Assembly: GCA_029863245.1 (NCBI GenBank)
Contig: JAOTVV010000001.1
Location: 124,001 to 188,000 of the forward strand
Reading direction: 5' to 3'
Length of the DNA stretch: 64,000 nucleotides
From: Gemmatimonadota bacterium
GTDB taxonomy: Bacteria; Gemmatimonadota; Gemmatimonadetes; Gemmatimonadales; GWC2-71-9
The translations under genes and the position numbers were made by a program. The notes below the pieces were generated by a model. It did not search any database. It saw nothing but the letters and a program-made list of their open reading frames with translations, and was not told the DNA's origin. Positions 1-9,313 of this stretch are shown here, in pieces (position 1 is the stretch's first letter; each line of letters begins with the position of its first letter).

Positions 1-1
1 G

Positions 2-40
2 GAGGCGATCGCCGGAGCCATCGCCGCTCGGGGGGCCTAG
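2..40 (+). CDS. C-terminal end of an upstream gene (partial)
   Basis: The window opens inside an open frame that reads EAIAGAIAARGA and stops at a TAG ten bases before the ABC permease start. The tight spacing suggests it is the previous gene of the same operon, perhaps another ABC transporter subunit, but 12 residues do not identify a family. Confidence 0.4.
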   Translation, partial: EAIAGAIAARGA

Positions 41-50
41 GGTCACGCCC

Positions 51-1292
51 ATGCGCCTCACCAATCTCGCCGAAGGCGCCATGATGGCGATGGACGCGAT
101 CCGCTCGCAAAAATTGCGGTCGGCCCTCACCATCCTTGGTATCATCATCGGCGTGGCGACCGTCATGTCGATGGCTTCGATCGTCCAAGGCATCCGAGGA
201 CAGATTTTCAACACGCTCGAGGTGGTTGGACCCACGACGTTCCGCATTCTGCGGTTCTTCTCGTCCACACCCCTCAACCCCGACGCCCTCCCACGCGAGG
301 TACGGATCCGACCGGTGCTCCGCGCCGAGGAAGCGGAGGCGATCGCACGCCTCCCGGAGATCCATTACTCCGCGATTTGGGTCGGCGTGTTCGAGCGGCT
401 CGAATACGAAGGATCGCGCACTCAGCCTACGGTGGTCTACGGCGCCGACGAGCGGTTCATGGAGATCCTCGGGGGCGGCATCACTGCCGGCCGGGTTTTC
501 ACATCCCCGGAGGCGCGCAGTGGTGCCCCGGTCGTGATCATCGAAGAAGAGGCCGTGGCGAATATCTTTGGCCAGATCAACCCGCTGGGGCGGACCATGC
601 GGATTGCCGGACGGCCCTTCCGAGTGGTAGGGGTGTACCGGAAGCCCGAGAACATCTTCCAGCCCCCGGGCCAGGAGATCTCGGCGATCGTCCCGTTCGA
701 GACCGCCAAGCGGGCGTTTCGGTACGACGAGACCAATAGCCTCATCATCCTGGTGAAGCCCCGAGAGGGCGTCACGGTGGCGCGGGCAATGGACGCCACT
801 ACCGTGCAGTTGCGGCGCATGCGCAGTCTGCGCCCCGGCGATCCCAACACGTTCGACATGATCACGTCCGATCAGATCCTCGACGTGTTCAATCGCTTGA
901 CCGGGGTGTTCTTCCTCGTCATGATCGTCCTGTCAAGCGTGGCGTTGATGGTGGGCGGCATCGGGGTGATGGCCATCATGCTGGTCTCGGTCACGAGCCG
1001 AACCCGGGAAATCGGCGTGCGGAAGGCCCTCGGGGCCACCCGCCGGGAGATCCTGTGGCAGTTCCTCATCGAGGCGGCCACGCTCACCCTCGTTGGCGGC
1101 GCCATCGGGATTGTGGTCGGTCTCACCGCCGGCGAAGTACTCAAGCGATTGCTCGGATTCGAGACCGGCGTTCCGGTGTGGAGCGCCGTGACCGCCACGG
1201 CGGTGTCGGTGGGAATCGGCCTGGCGTTCGGACTGCTGCCAGCCAGCCGCGCCGCCCGGCTCGATCCGATCGAGGCCCTACGATACGAGTGA
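51..1292 (+). CDS. ABC transporter permease, MacB/FtsX family
   Basis: A 413-residue inner-membrane permease of the macrolide-exporter/lipoprotein-release type. The first membrane segment lies at about residues 22-45 (LTILGIIIGVATVMSMAS). A MacB-type periplasmic domain of some 200 residues follows, then three more segments near 285-310, 340-365 and 377-400. The ending SRAARLDPIEALRYE is the usual FtsX-family signature. Members of this family do not themselves bind ATP; they work with a separate ATPase and often a membrane-fusion protein, which probably lie upstream of the window. The substrate cannot be told. It is 9 bases ahead of bshB1, but a shared pathway is not evident. Confidence 0.88.
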   Translation: MRLTNLAEGAMMAMDAIRSQKLRSALTILGIIIGVATVMSMASIVQGIRGQIFNTLEVVGPTTFRILRFFSSTPLNPDALPREVRIRPVLRAEEAEAIARLPEIHYSAIWVGVFERLEYEGSRTQPTVVYGADERFMEILGGGITAGRVFTSPEARSGAPVVIIEEEAVANIFGQINPLGRTMRIAGRPFRVVGVYRKPENIFQPPGQEISAIVPFETAKRAFRYDETNSLIILVKPREGVTVARAMDATTVQLRRMRSLRPGDPNTFDMITSDQILDVFNRLTGVFFLVMIVLSSVALMVGGIGVMAIMLVSVTSRTREIGVRKALGATRREILWQFLIEAATLTLVGGAIGIVVGLTAGEVLKRLLGFETGVPVWSAVTATAVSVGIGLAFGLLPASRAARLDPIEALRYE

Positions 1293-1301
1293 CGAGGACA
1301 G

Positions 1302-2024
1302 ATGTCTGAACCCTGCCATCTTCTAGCCATCGGCGCACACCCAGATGACGTCGAGCTCACCTGCGGTGGGACGCTCGTCAAGGCAGCACGTCAGGGATAT
1401 CGAACGGCCATCGTCGACATGACCGGAGGGGAAACCGGCACGCACGGGTCCCAGAGCGTGCGGGCGTCGGAGGCGGACGCCGCCGCGAGCGTACTCGGAG
1501 CCACGATCCGGTTGAACGCCGGCCTCCCCGACGCGGGGCTGCACAACACCGACGAGACCCGCCGAGTGGTCGTCGAGTTGATCCGCCGCATCCGACCGCT
1601 GGTGGTGGTCCTTCCCTACCCGATCGGACGCCATCCCGACCATCGCATCGCATCGGAGCTGTGCCGGGACGCGTCCTACCTGGCCGGGCTCGCGAACTAC
1701 CCGGCAGCAGGCGAGGCCCACCGGCCGGAGAAGATCCTCTATACGCTCGCGTATCGCGAGGACGCCGTGAAGCCCGCGTTCGTCGTCGACATCAGCGACG
1801 AGTTCGAGACGAAACTCGAGGCGATTCGCTGCTACGGGTCGCAGTTCGACGGACGGATGGCGGCCGGAGAGATCTTTCCCGCGGGCGGGGACGTCTACGA
1901 GAACGTCCGCATGCACTGCGCGAGGTACGGGAGCCTCATTCGCGTGGCCTATGGTGAGCCATACCTGACGCACGAGACCGTCCGCATCGACGACGTGGTC
2001 GCCATGGGCGTCCGCTCGATGTGA
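1302..2024 (+). CDS. bshB1: Bacillithiol biosynthesis deacetylase BshB1
   Basis: A 240-residue LmbE/PIG-L-fold zinc deacetylase. In bacillithiol synthesis this enzyme removes acetate from GlcNAc-malate. The zinc motif AHPDDVELTCGG is near the N-terminus, PIGRHPDHR supplies the distal histidines, and the length fits the family. The ending FETKLEAIRCYGSQF and the GEPYLTHETVRIDD region resemble BshB1 rather than mycothiol MshB. The other pathway genes (bshA, bshC) are not in this window. The start follows the permease stop by 9 bases, so co-transcription is likely. Assignment to BshB1 over a related sugar deacetylase is by sequence pattern only. Confidence 0.85.
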   Translation: MSEPCHLLAIGAHPDDVELTCGGTLVKAARQGYRTAIVDMTGGETGTHGSQSVRASEADAAASVLGATIRLNAGLPDAGLHNTDETRRVVVELIRRIRPLVVVLPYPIGRHPDHRIASELCRDASYLAGLANYPAAGEAHRPEKILYTLAYREDAVKPAFVVDISDEFETKLEAIRCYGSQFDGRMAAGEIFPAGGDVYENVRMHCARYGSLIRVAYGEPYLTHETVRIDDVVAMGVRSM

Positions 2025-2088
2025 CACCGGCACGGCGCGCGTGCCCTACTACCCCCCGCCCCCGCCCTCCCCGTACGTTTCGAGCGCC

Positions 2089-3288
2089 ATGTCCACCCGA
2101 CCCGAGGCCTCGACCGCAGTCTATCTCGACCACGCCGCCACCACTCCGGTGCGGTCCGAGGTGCGCGAGGCCATGCTGCCGTTTCTGTCAGACGCCGCAT
2201 TCGGCAACCCGTCCTCCGCTCACCGGATCGGCCGGGCGGCCCGCGCAGCACTGACCGACGCTCGGCAGCGGATCGGCACGGCCCTCGGCGTCCGACCCGA
2301 CACCGTGGTGTTCACGTCCGGCGGCACCGAAGCCGACAATCTCGCGGTGTTGGGCAGCGCGCTCCGGGCCCGCGCCCGGGGTCGACCATTCCGCGTCCTG
2401 ATTGGCGCCACCGAACACAAGGCGGTCATCGACGCGGCCCACGCAGTCGAGAATCTTGGCGGGTCTGCCGTCGTGCTCCCGGTCGACGCCAGCGGCCGGA
2501 TCGACCTGAACGCCCTCGACGCGGCACTGGACGAGACCGTCGCCGTGCTCAGCGTCATGTGGGTGAACAACGAGACCGGCGTGTGCCAGGATCTCGACGC
2601 CATCGCGGCGCGAGCGCGGGGGGCAGGGGTGCCGTTCCATACCGACGCCGTGCAGGCACTCGGGAAGGTGCCTTGGGTGCTCCCAGACCCATTGCCGGGC
2701 CTGATGTCGATCTCGGGACACAAGATCGGAGCGCCAAAGGGCATCGGCGCCCTGATGGTGGCGGATTCCGACGCGGTCGAGCCCCTCATCCACGGTGGTG
2801 GCCAGCAGGGGGGTCTCCGCCCCGGGACTGAGAACGTGGCTGGCGCCGTGGGACTGGCCGTGGCCGTGGAGCTGGCCGTGGGTGAGCAGCCAGCGTTCGC
2901 CACCCGCACCTCGGCGCTGCGGGACCGCCTCGAGGAGGCGATCACCGCCATGGACGAGACGGTCCACATCCACGGGTCACCTGCCCCCCGCGCGCCGCAT
3001 GTGGCCAACGTCGCGTTTCCAGGAGCTGACGCCAACGCCATGCTCCTGCACCTGGACCAGGCCGGTGTCGCCTGCTCCGCGGGATCGGCATGCTCCAGCG
3101 GAGCCGTGACGCCATCACACGTTCTCTCGGCGATGGGGATTGCGCCCGAGCTGTCCGGGTCGTCGGTTCGCTTCTCGTTCGGGGCGACGAGCAGCGACGC
3201 GGATGTCGGCAGGGTTGTTGCCGTCCTGCCCGACGTGATGGATCGCGTGCGGGTCCTGACCCGAGCGCTCAGGGAGGACGGCGGGTGA
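2089..3288 (+). CDS. Cysteine desulfurase (IscS/NifS class V aminotransferase)
   Basis: A PLP enzyme of about 399 residues that takes sulfur from cysteine and carries it as a persulfide. Visible motifs are [10 protein letters not shown] at the N-terminus, GGTEADN, ATEHKAV, the PLP lysine in [10 protein letters not shown], and the active cysteine in SAGSACSSG. The ORF track starts at a GTG 48 bases earlier, but that adds only a proline-rich leader (PYYPPPPPSP), so the ATG of MSTRPEAS is preferred. Its TGA overlaps the GTG start of mnmA, so the enzyme very probably feeds sulfur to the tRNA thiolase encoded next. Confidence 0.93.
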   Translation: MSTRPEASTAVYLDHAATTPVRSEVREAMLPFLSDAAFGNPSSAHRIGRAARAALTDARQRIGTALGVRPDTVVFTSGGTEADNLAVLGSALRARARGRPFRVLIGATEHKAVIDAAHAVENLGGSAVVLPVDASGRIDLNALDAALDETVAVLSVMWVNNETGVCQDLDAIAARARGAGVPFHTDAVQALGKVPWVLPDPLPGLMSISGHKIGAPKGIGALMVADSDAVEPLIHGGGQQGGLRPGTENVAGAVGLAVAVELAVGEQPAFATRTSALRDRLEEAITAMDETVHIHGSPAPRAPHVANVAFPGADANAMLLHLDQAGVACSAGSACSSGAVTPSHVLSAMGIAPELSGSSVRFSFGATSSDADVGRVVAVLPDVMDRVRVLTRALREDGG

Positions 3289-4352
3289 GCGCGGGCCGTG
3301 TGCTCGTCGCCATGTCGGGCGGCGTCGACTCGTCGGTGGCGGCCGCGCTGCTAGTAGAGCAGGGCTACGACGTGATCGGTGCTACCATGCGGCTCTTCTG
3401 CCACGGTGAGAGCGTGCCCGACCGCCCGTGTTGCTCGTTGGACTCCATTGCCGACGCGGCGGCGGTGGCCGACCGGCTCGGAGTGCCGCACTACGTGCTG
3501 GACCTCGAGGATCGATTTCGCCGGCACGTGATCGAGAACTTCGTCGCGGAGTACGCCCGAGGTCGCACACCCATCCCGTGCGTCCGCTGCAATACCTTCA
3601 CCAAGTTCCAGGACCTCCTGGCGCACGCCGACGCGCTCGCATGCGAGTACGTGGCCACGGGCCACTACGCCGTTGCGCGGGATGGGGCCCTCTACCGCGG
3701 GCGCGACGCCGACAAGGACCAGACCTATTTCCTGTGGGGGATTGACCGCTCCGTCGTGCCACGCATCCTGACCCCGGTCGGCGATCGCACGAAGACCGAG
3801 ACCCGGGCCATCGCGCGGCGACTCGGACTGGTCACGGCCGATAAGGAAGAGTCGGTCGAGATCTGCTTCGTCCCCGACGGGGATTACGTCGGCGTCCTGC
3901 GGCGCTATCTGCCGGCGGACCACCCCGCGCTGTCGCCGGGACCGATCCGTACGGCGGCTGGGGAGATCGTGGGAGAGCACGACGGGTACGCGCAGTACAC
4001 CCTCGGGCAGCGCAAACGGCTCCCCGGCGGGTTCCCCGAAGCCATGTTCGTCGTGGCCATCGAGCCGGACGAGCGGGCCGTGGTCGTCGGGACCGGTGAC
4101 GAGCTGCTGGGCCGCCGGGTCGTGCTCGGCGAGGTGAACTGGCTGACCGAGCCCTTGCAGCCCGGCGATTCCTGTGATATTCAAGTTCGGTACCGAGCGC
4201 GCGCGGCGCGCGCCAACGTGGTCGCGAGCTCGCGGCCCGATGGGGGACTCCTGGAGCTCGAGTTGAGTGAGCCGGTGCGGGCCATTACGCCCGGACAGTC
4301 GGGAGCCCTCTACGACGGGACCCGCCTCCTCGGCGGCGGCGTGATCGGCTAA
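3285..4352 (+). CDS. mnmA: tRNA-specific 2-thiouridylase MnmA
   Basis: A 355-residue ATP-dependent enzyme that puts sulfur on U34 of Glu, Gln and Lys tRNAs. The PP-loop motif is [16 protein letters not shown]. The catalytic cysteines are in [12 protein letters not shown] and [10 protein letters not shown], and a beta-barrel C-terminal domain follows. The ORF track extends 65 residues upstream through the desulfurase gene in another frame. The true start is a GTG whose last two bases begin the desulfurase stop (GTGA), giving [13 protein letters not shown]. That overlap implies translational coupling of sulfur donor and acceptor enzymes. Confidence 0.95.
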   Translation: MSAGRVLVAMSGGVDSSVAAALLVEQGYDVIGATMRLFCHGESVPDRPCCSLDSIADAAAVADRLGVPHYVLDLEDRFRRHVIENFVAEYARGRTPIPCVRCNTFTKFQDLLAHADALACEYVATGHYAVARDGALYRGRDADKDQTYFLWGIDRSVVPRILTPVGDRTKTETRAIARRLGLVTADKEESVEICFVPDGDYVGVLRRYLPADHPALSPGPIRTAAGEIVGEHDGYAQYTLGQRKRLPGGFPEAMFVVAIEPDERAVVVGTGDELLGRRVVLGEVNWLTEPLQPGDSCDIQVRYRARAARANVVASSRPDGGLLELELSEPVRAITPGQSGALYDGTRLLGGGVIG

Positions 4353-4361
4353 GGAGCTTCC

Positions 4362-4721
4362 GTGAACCTGGTCGACGAAGTGACGGAGCGACTCTCCGTC
4401 GATGAGGCCCAGGCCCGTCGGGGCCTCGGCACGATGTTCGTTGCCATCCGCATGGCCCTCGACATGCGGACCTTCACGACAATCGCCACCGCCTTTCCCG
4501 ACATCGGTGATTGGATGGTGGAAGCCCCGTTCCAGGGCGACGGGACGGGCGAGATGCTGGTCATGGCCACCCCGTCAGCCGTCAGGCGCACCCTCGCCGT
4601 TGCCGACTTCGACGGCGGCCGGGCGACCGAGCTGTGCCGGATCGTCGGCGACGCCATCAGGACCCAGGTCTCTCCGACGGTGCTCGCGGCCCTGAACGCC
4701 AAGTTGCCGCTGTTCGATTGA
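4362..4721 (+). CDS. Small helical protein of unknown function
   Basis: A 119-residue soluble protein with no signal peptide or membrane segment. It looks mostly helical: MNLVDEVTERLSVDEAQARRGLGTMFVAIR, then a GDWMVEAP turn and an amphipathic C-terminal half ending VLAALNAKLPLFD. The layout recalls small DUF2780/DUF2267-like helical proteins, but I cannot place it. It starts 9 bases after mnmA, with AAGGAG in the gap, and ends just before a strong hairpin, so it is probably the last gene of the bshB1-mnmA run. Confidence 0.7.
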   Translation: MNLVDEVTERLSVDEAQARRGLGTMFVAIRMALDMRTFTTIATAFPDIGDWMVEAPFQGDGTGEMLVMATPSAVRRTLAVADFDGGRATELCRIVGDAIRTQVSPTVLAALNAKLPLFD

Positions 4722-4729
4722 GTCCACGC

Positions 4730-4751
4730 GGGTCGGTCTTTTGACCGACCC
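4730..4751 (+). terminator. Hairpin, probable transcription terminator
   Basis: GGGTCGGTC-TTTT-GACCGACCC is a perfect 9-bp stem with a four-base loop, nine bases past the stop of the preceding gene. There is no T run after the stem, so it may stop transcription weakly or with Rho, or protect mRNA ends. Confidence 0.5.
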
Positions 4752-4780
4752 ACACCCCGCACGAGCAGGACGTGCACTCC

Positions 4781-5212
4781 ATGGCCCAGATCACTGCTGA
4801 GCTGACCTCGGGACTGCAGGTCACGATCTCCAACGGGCGCCACACCTGGCGCGCAGACGAACCCACCGAAGCCGGCGGAGACGACGCCGGCCCAACCCCG
4901 TACGAGATGCTAATTGGTGCGCTCGCGGGCTGCACGCTCGTCACGCTGGCGCTCTACTGCCGGCACAAGCAGATCCCCCTGAAGTCGGTCTCGGCCACCT
5001 ACGAGCATGGTCGCGTCCATGCCGACGACTGCGAGGACTGCGGGGACGACAAGCAGGGATATCTCGATCGCGTCACCAGCAGGGTGCGGATTGCAGGTTC
5101 GTTCGACGACGCCCAGCGCACGCGGCTCGAACAGATCGTGAGCCGCTGTCCGGTACACAAGACGCTGGAAAACGGCGTGGTAATGGTGGACCGCGTGACG
5201 TTTGCCGAGTGA
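4781..5212 (+). CDS. OsmC family peroxiredoxin-like protein
   Basis: About 143 residues with the OsmC/Ohr fold, whose members reduce organic hydroperoxides with a cysteine pair. The two family cysteines are in LAGCTLVTLAL and SRCPVHKTL, and TPYEMLIGALAGC is the usual N-terminal helix signature. An insertion rich in acid and cysteine (DDCEDCGDDKQG) lies between strands and could bind metal; it is not part of the core fold. The ATG of MAQITAEL is preferred over a GTG three codons earlier. Bacillithiol could be the reductant, since bshB1 lies nearby, but that is inference. Confidence 0.85.
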   Translation: MAQITAELTSGLQVTISNGRHTWRADEPTEAGGDDAGPTPYEMLIGALAGCTLVTLALYCRHKQIPLKSVSATYEHGRVHADDCEDCGDDKQGYLDRVTSRVRIAGSFDDAQRTRLEQIVSRCPVHKTLENGVVMVDRVTFAE

Positions 5213-5292
5213 GCAGCGTGGCTTGACGCGTCGCGGGTGGCATGACGAGGTTGCACCAGCGAGTTGCTTCGACCCCACACTAGGCAATCGGC

Positions 5293-5670
5293 ATGCGCGG
5301 GTTCATTGCGCGGGTATTCATCACGGCATTCGGCCTGTGGATGGCCGACAGCCTGCTCGCGGGCGTGCGGTTCGACGGGGTCTTCACTCTGTGGCTCGCG
5401 GCGGTCCTGCTCGGGGTCGTCAACGGCGTCGTGCGGCCAATTGTCATTCTCCTCACACTTCCCATCACGCTGCTCACCCTCGGCCTGTTCCTCTTTGTGG
5501 TGAACGGTGCCATGGTCATGCTCGTGGCGTGGATCATGCCGGCCTTCCACTTGGAGGGCCTGGGGAGCGCCATTCTCGCGTCGGTGATCGTCGGACTGAC
5601 CGGATGGGCGGCGAACGCGTTCGTCGGCCCTCGGGCAACCGTAGAAGTGTGGACCAGGGACCGTACCTAG
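5293..5670 (+). CDS. Small membrane protein, phage-holin family IV
   Basis: A 125-residue integral membrane protein with four hydrophobic segments, at about residues 4-20, 30-52, 54-78 and 88-110. The pattern (WLAAVLLGVVNGVVRPIVILLTLPITLLTLGLFLFVVNG) is that of the widespread 'phage holin family' or four-TM superfamily IV proteins. Despite the name these are ordinary chromosomal genes in many phyla with no proven lysis role, and there are no phage genes around it. Its stop lies 6 bases from the convergent yjbQ stop. Confidence 0.85.
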   Translation: MRGFIARVFITAFGLWMADSLLAGVRFDGVFTLWLAAVLLGVVNGVVRPIVILLTLPITLLTLGLFLFVVNGAMVMLVAWIMPAFHLEGLGSAILASVIVGLTGWAANAFVGPRATVEVWTRDRT

Positions 5671-5676
5671 CCGCGC

Positions 5677-6093
5677 CTACTCGCCGACCACGACACCGAC
5701 GACCTCGCGCGTCCGCCGCCGATTGTCGAGGTTGAGAAGCAGCACCTCCTGCCAAGTCCCGATCTGGAGCTGTCCCTCTATCACAGGGATGGCCAGGCTG
5801 GTCTTCAGGACCGCCGATCGGACGTGCGAGAACCCGTTGCCGTCGTGGTAGGCCTCGTTGTGCTCGTACTCGTCCGTGGTCGGCGCGAGCAGATCCAATG
5901 CACGTCGCAGATCCGCCAAGGCCCCGGGTTCGTACTCGATCGTGGTGAGCGCCCCCGTCGATCCGGTGAGTTGCACGCTGACGATGCCGGTCGTGACGCC
6001 GGAGTCCGCGACGAGCGTCTTCACCTCTGGACTGATGTTCCGATGGCCGAACTCGGCATCGAGCGTGAAAGTCCAACGGCGCGCGAGTGTCAT
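5677..6093 (-). CDS. yjbQ: YjbQ/UPF0047 family protein
   Basis: A beta-barrel protein of about 138 residues with the family signatures SPEVKTLVADSGVTTGIVSVQ, TTIEYEPGAL, NEAYHDGNGFSHVRSAVL and GTWQEVLLLNLDNRRRTREV. The latter parts contain the conserved His/Glu/Asp pocket. Some members weakly support thiamine-phosphate synthesis and are named secondary thiamine-phosphate synthase; the physiological role is unsettled. The start is the ATG of MTLARRWTF, giving the usual family length. The ORF track adds 16 upstream residues (MVEGTVHWLG), which are possible but not conserved. It is alone on its strand here. Confidence 0.85.
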   Translation of the reverse strand: MTLARRWTFTLDAEFGHRNISPEVKTLVADSGVTTGIVSVQLTGSTGALTTIEYEPGALADLRRALDLLAPTTDEYEHNEAYHDGNGFSHVRSAVLKTSLAIPVIEGQLQIGTWQEVLLLNLDNRRRTREVVGVVVGE

Positions 6094-6216
6094 GGCATCC
6101 TCCCATCCGGGTCCCAACCAGTGCACGGTCCCTTCGACCATGAGGAATTAAGCCCTCCGAACCTTCGGCGGTAGTCCGGTACTGGTAGCCCAGCCGGCCC
6201 CGTCTATACTTCCCAC

Positions 6217-8256
6217 ATGCATCAACTCGACTTGCTCCGGGACCTGGTCATCCTGGTGGCGCTCGCGATTCCCGTGGTCGCAGTGGCGCAGCGGTTCCGA
6301 ATCCCCACGGTCGTCGGATTCCTCCTCACGGGACTCGCCATCGGCCCCCACGCGCTGGGGTTCATCCGAGATTCCGAAGAGGTTGCCGGCCTGGCGGAGC
6401 TCGGCGTCGTGCTCCTCCTCTTCACCATCGGATTGGAACTCTCCCTTTCGCGGATCATTCGGTTGGGGCGCTCCGTGGTGCAGGGCGGCGGCGTGCAGCT
6501 GGTCGGGACCGCCATTCTGGGCGGGTTGCTCGCCATGACCATCGGTCTCGCCATCGAGCGTGCCGTGTTCTTCGGCATGCTGATCGCGCTCAGCTCCACC
6601 GCCATCGTGCTCAAGCTCTACGCAGACCGGCGCGAGCTCGATCTGCCGCACGGGCGGGTGGTGGTCGCGATCTTGTTGTTTCAGGATCTCTGCGTCGTGC
6701 CGCTCATGCTGCTGACGCCGCTGCTCGGCGGGGCGGACGAGGGGATCACCGCTGTGCTCCGTGCGACGCTGGTCAGTCTCCTGGTCGTCGGCGTCCTCGT
6801 CGCTGGTGGGCGGCTCGTCGTCCCGTGGGTGCTGGAGAACGTCGTGGGAGTTCAGAACCGCGAGGTGTTCACGCTGGCCATTATGTTCTTCGGACTCGGT
6901 GCGGCCTACGTGACCGCGATGTTTGGCCTGTCGCTCGCGCTCGGAGCGTTCATCGCCGGGCTGGTCGTGAGCGAATCGGAATACGGCCTCCAAGCTCTCT
7001 CCGACGTCATGCCATTTCGTGACACCTTCACGGGAATCTTCTTCATCTCGGTCGGCATGTTGGTGGACCTGAAGTTCCTCGCCAACAACGCGGCGTTCGT
7101 GCTGCTGCTCACCATGGGTATCGTGGCGCTCAAGGCATTCATGGGTGCCACGGCGACGCGCACCCTGGGCCGATCTCTTCAGGTGAGTATCGTGAGCGGC
7201 ATCGGGCTGGCCCAGGTGGGGGAGTTCTCGTTCATCCTCGCGGTGGTCGGAAGCAGCGTGGGGTTGCTCGCCGATGACGTGTATCAGGTGTTCTTGGCCA
7301 TCTCGGTGCTCTCGATGCTGGCGACACCGTTCCTCATCGCCGGCGCCGCCCCGATCGCCGAACGCATCTGTCGGTGGACACGGCAGCCTGCCCTGCAACT
7401 CACGACGCACGAGTACCAGGCCGTGTCGGTCCTTCGCGATCACGTCATCATTGTCGGATATGGCCTCATCGGTCACAACCTCGCCCGCGTGCTCAAGGCC
7501 GCAGAGATCCCCTACGTGATCCTCGAGCAGAACGGACAGATCGTGAGGAGAGCCCGGCTCGACCGCCAGCCGATCTTCTTCGGGGACGGCACGCGGCGCG
7601 ATGTGCTCGAGCACGTTGGGATCGATCGCGCGCGCGCCCTCGTGTTTGCCATCAGTGCGTCGGCAGACACCCGCCGGGGTGTCGCGGTCGCGCGGCAACT
7701 CAATTCCGACGTCAGCATCATCGTCCGCACCCGCCTCATCACCGAGATCGAAGAGCTCCTGCGACTCGGAGCGAATCAAGTGATCCCCGAAGAGTTCGAG
7801 ACGGCCCTCGAGATCTTCAGTCGCGTCCTCAGGCTGCTGGGCATTCCCGCCAACGTCATCGAGCGCGAGGTCCACGCCGTCCGCGGCGAGCAATACGAGA
7901 TGCTGCGAGGGCTCTCTCTTCCCGACTTGCGCCTCGACGCGCTGCGGCACCTCGGCGTGCAGGTAAACGTCGAAACGGTGATGGTGGAGGATGAAGCTGA
8001 GGCGGTCAACGAAGATCCCGTGAGCCTGAGTCTCCGCCGCACGACCGGGGCCACCGTCATCGCCGTGATCCGCGATCGACAGACCCACCACATTCCGGAC
8101 CCCGACTTCCGGTTCCACGCCGGTGACACGGTCGTGCTCGTGGGTACTGTCGACGCACTCGGTCAGGCGGTGCGCAGGTTCCGGGGCAGACTGGGAGGCC
8201 CACCGGACGGGAGCGCACCGGCGGGCGCCGACATCCCCGCCCACCCCCCGGCCTAA
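6217..8256 (+). CDS. CPA2 cation:proton antiporter with TrkA-N and TrkA-C domains
   Basis: A 679-residue KefB/YbaL-like antiporter. Residues 1-385 form the hydrophobic Na+/H+-exchanger core of about 12-13 segments. A cytoplasmic RCK domain follows with the nucleotide-binding turn VIIVGYGLIGHNLARVL at about 410, and a TrkA-C ligand domain closes the protein (RQTHHIPDPDFRFHAGDTVVLVGTVDAL). Such proteins usually extrude K+ for H+ under stress. TATACT lies 9 bases before the ATG and may be a promoter element of a nearly leaderless transcript. Its end overlaps the convergent hydrolase gene by 4 bases. Confidence 0.9.
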   Translation: MHQLDLLRDLVILVALAIPVVAVAQRFRIPTVVGFLLTGLAIGPHALGFIRDSEEVAGLAELGVVLLLFTIGLELSLSRIIRLGRSVVQGGGVQLVGTAILGGLLAMTIGLAIERAVFFGMLIALSSTAIVLKLYADRRELDLPHGRVVVAILLFQDLCVVPLMLLTPLLGGADEGITAVLRATLVSLLVVGVLVAGGRLVVPWVLENVVGVQNREVFTLAIMFFGLGAAYVTAMFGLSLALGAFIAGLVVSESEYGLQALSDVMPFRDTFTGIFFISVGMLVDLKFLANNAAFVLLLTMGIVALKAFMGATATRTLGRSLQVSIVSGIGLAQVGEFSFILAVVGSSVGLLADDVYQVFLAISVLSMLATPFLIAGAAPIAERICRWTRQPALQLTTHEYQAVSVLRDHVIIVGYGLIGHNLARVLKAAEIPYVILEQNGQIVRRARLDRQPIFFGDGTRRDVLEHVGIDRARALVFAISASADTRRGVAVARQLNSDVSIIVRTRLITEIEELLRLGANQVIPEEFETALEIFSRVLRLLGIPANVIEREVHAVRGEQYEMLRGLSLPDLRLDALRHLGVQVNVETVMVEDEAEAVNEDPVSLSLRRTTGATVIAVIRDRQTHHIPDPDFRFHAGDTVVLVGTVDALGQAVRRFRGRLGGPPDGSAPAGADIPAHPPA

Positions 8257-9155
8257 CGGGCCGCGATCTGCCCCGCCAAGCGTACGGTGGTTGCGTGGAT
8301 GTCCACCGTGTCGGTAACCCGTCGCGCATATCCGCCGCCCATGGTCACGGCCACCGGCAGCCGCGCGGCCCGACACGCTCCGAATACCAGCCGATCACGA
8401 TTCGCGAGGCCCTCTTTGCTGAGCGCCAGCCGACCCAGTTGATCGTCCACGTACGGATCAGCACCCGCCACATACACCACGAGGTCCACCGGAGCCGACC
8501 GCAGCACGTCGTGGAGCGCCGTCTCGAGCACCGGGAGATACTCGTGATCGGCCATGCCATCCGGTAGCGGCATCGCGTAGCGCGCCTCCTCCTTCGCGAA
8601 GGGGTAATTGCCGGAGGCGAACAGGTCCAGCACGACCACAGTCGGATCGTCGCGGAAGATCGCCGCCGTACCGTTGCCCTGGTGGACGTCCAGGTCGACC
8701 ACGAGCACCGGGCCAATACGTCCCTCGGCGCGAAGCGTGCGAATCGCCACGGCGACGTCGTTGAAGACGCAATACCCCTCGCCCCGATCGGGAAAGGCGT
8801 GGTGCGTCCCCCCGGCGAGGGTCACCGCCACCCCATCGGTGAGGGCCCTCCGACACGCGCCCAGGGTTCCCCCGACCGAGCGGCATGAGCGCTCGACGAG
8901 GCCCGGCGACCAGGGAAAGCCGAGTCGCCGCACTTCCCCGTGGCTCAGTGTTCCCTTCCTGACTCGCGTCACGTAGGTCGAACTGTGCACACGAGTCAGG
9001 TCCTCGTCGGTGGCGGCATCGGGGACCACGAGGCTCTCGAGCTCCACCACGAGATCGGCAACGAGCCGCTCCCGCAAGAGCCGGTATTTCAGCATGGGGA
9101 ATCGGTGACCCTGTGGGAGCGAGACCTCGAACTGATCGGTGTAGTGAACCCGCAT
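8253..9155 (-). CDS. Histone-deacetylase-fold hydrolase (AcuC/HDAC family), copy 1
   Basis: About 300 residues of the arginase/deacetylase fold. The catalytic histidine pair is in GGTHHAFPDRG, the zinc ligands are in VLVVDLDVHQGNGTA and in the AGADPY region, and MGGGYARRVTD closes the site. Bacterial members remove acyl groups from lysines, acetylpolyamines or small molecules; the substrate here is unknown. The ATG of MRVHYTDQFEV is preferred: it follows GAGAGGGG, and the 22 residues the ORF track adds are not conserved. A second, different member lies at 57 kb. It is read away from the plus-strand lipoprotein gene. Confidence 0.88.
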   Translation of the reverse strand: MRVHYTDQFEVSLPQGHRFPMLKYRLLRERLVADLVVELESLVVPDAATDEDLTRVHSSTYVTRVRKGTLSHGEVRRLGFPWSPGLVERSCRSVGGTLGACRRALTDGVAVTLAGGTHHAFPDRGEGYCVFNDVAVAIRTLRAEGRIGPVLVVDLDVHQGNGTAAIFRDDPTVVVLDLFASGNYPFAKEEARYAMPLPDGMADHEYLPVLETALHDVLRSAPVDLVVYVAGADPYVDDQLGRLALSKEGLANRDRLVFGACRAARLPVAVTMGGGYARRVTDTVDIHATTVRLAGQIAAR

Positions 9156-9313
9156 GCGCCCCTCTCGTGGCCAAGGATACCCCACGTCTGCAGTCCCGCA
9201 CCCAATGTGATGTGTGTCCACCGCTCGACGTGAAGCCCGTCACAGCGAAAATGACCGATGAAAGCTTACACTGTGGGCGACATCCGCCCTAGTGACTACG
9301 ACTGGAGTCTGTC

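Noticed and set aside
5293-5670. Prophage signal from a 'phage holin' gene
   Set aside because: The family is a common chromosomal membrane protein and no other phage gene is nearby.
6148-8376. 742-residue ORF on the minus strand
   Set aside because: It is antisense to the clearly conserved antiporter and has low-complexity Arg/His/Asp/Glu composition typical of shadow frames in GC-rich DNA.
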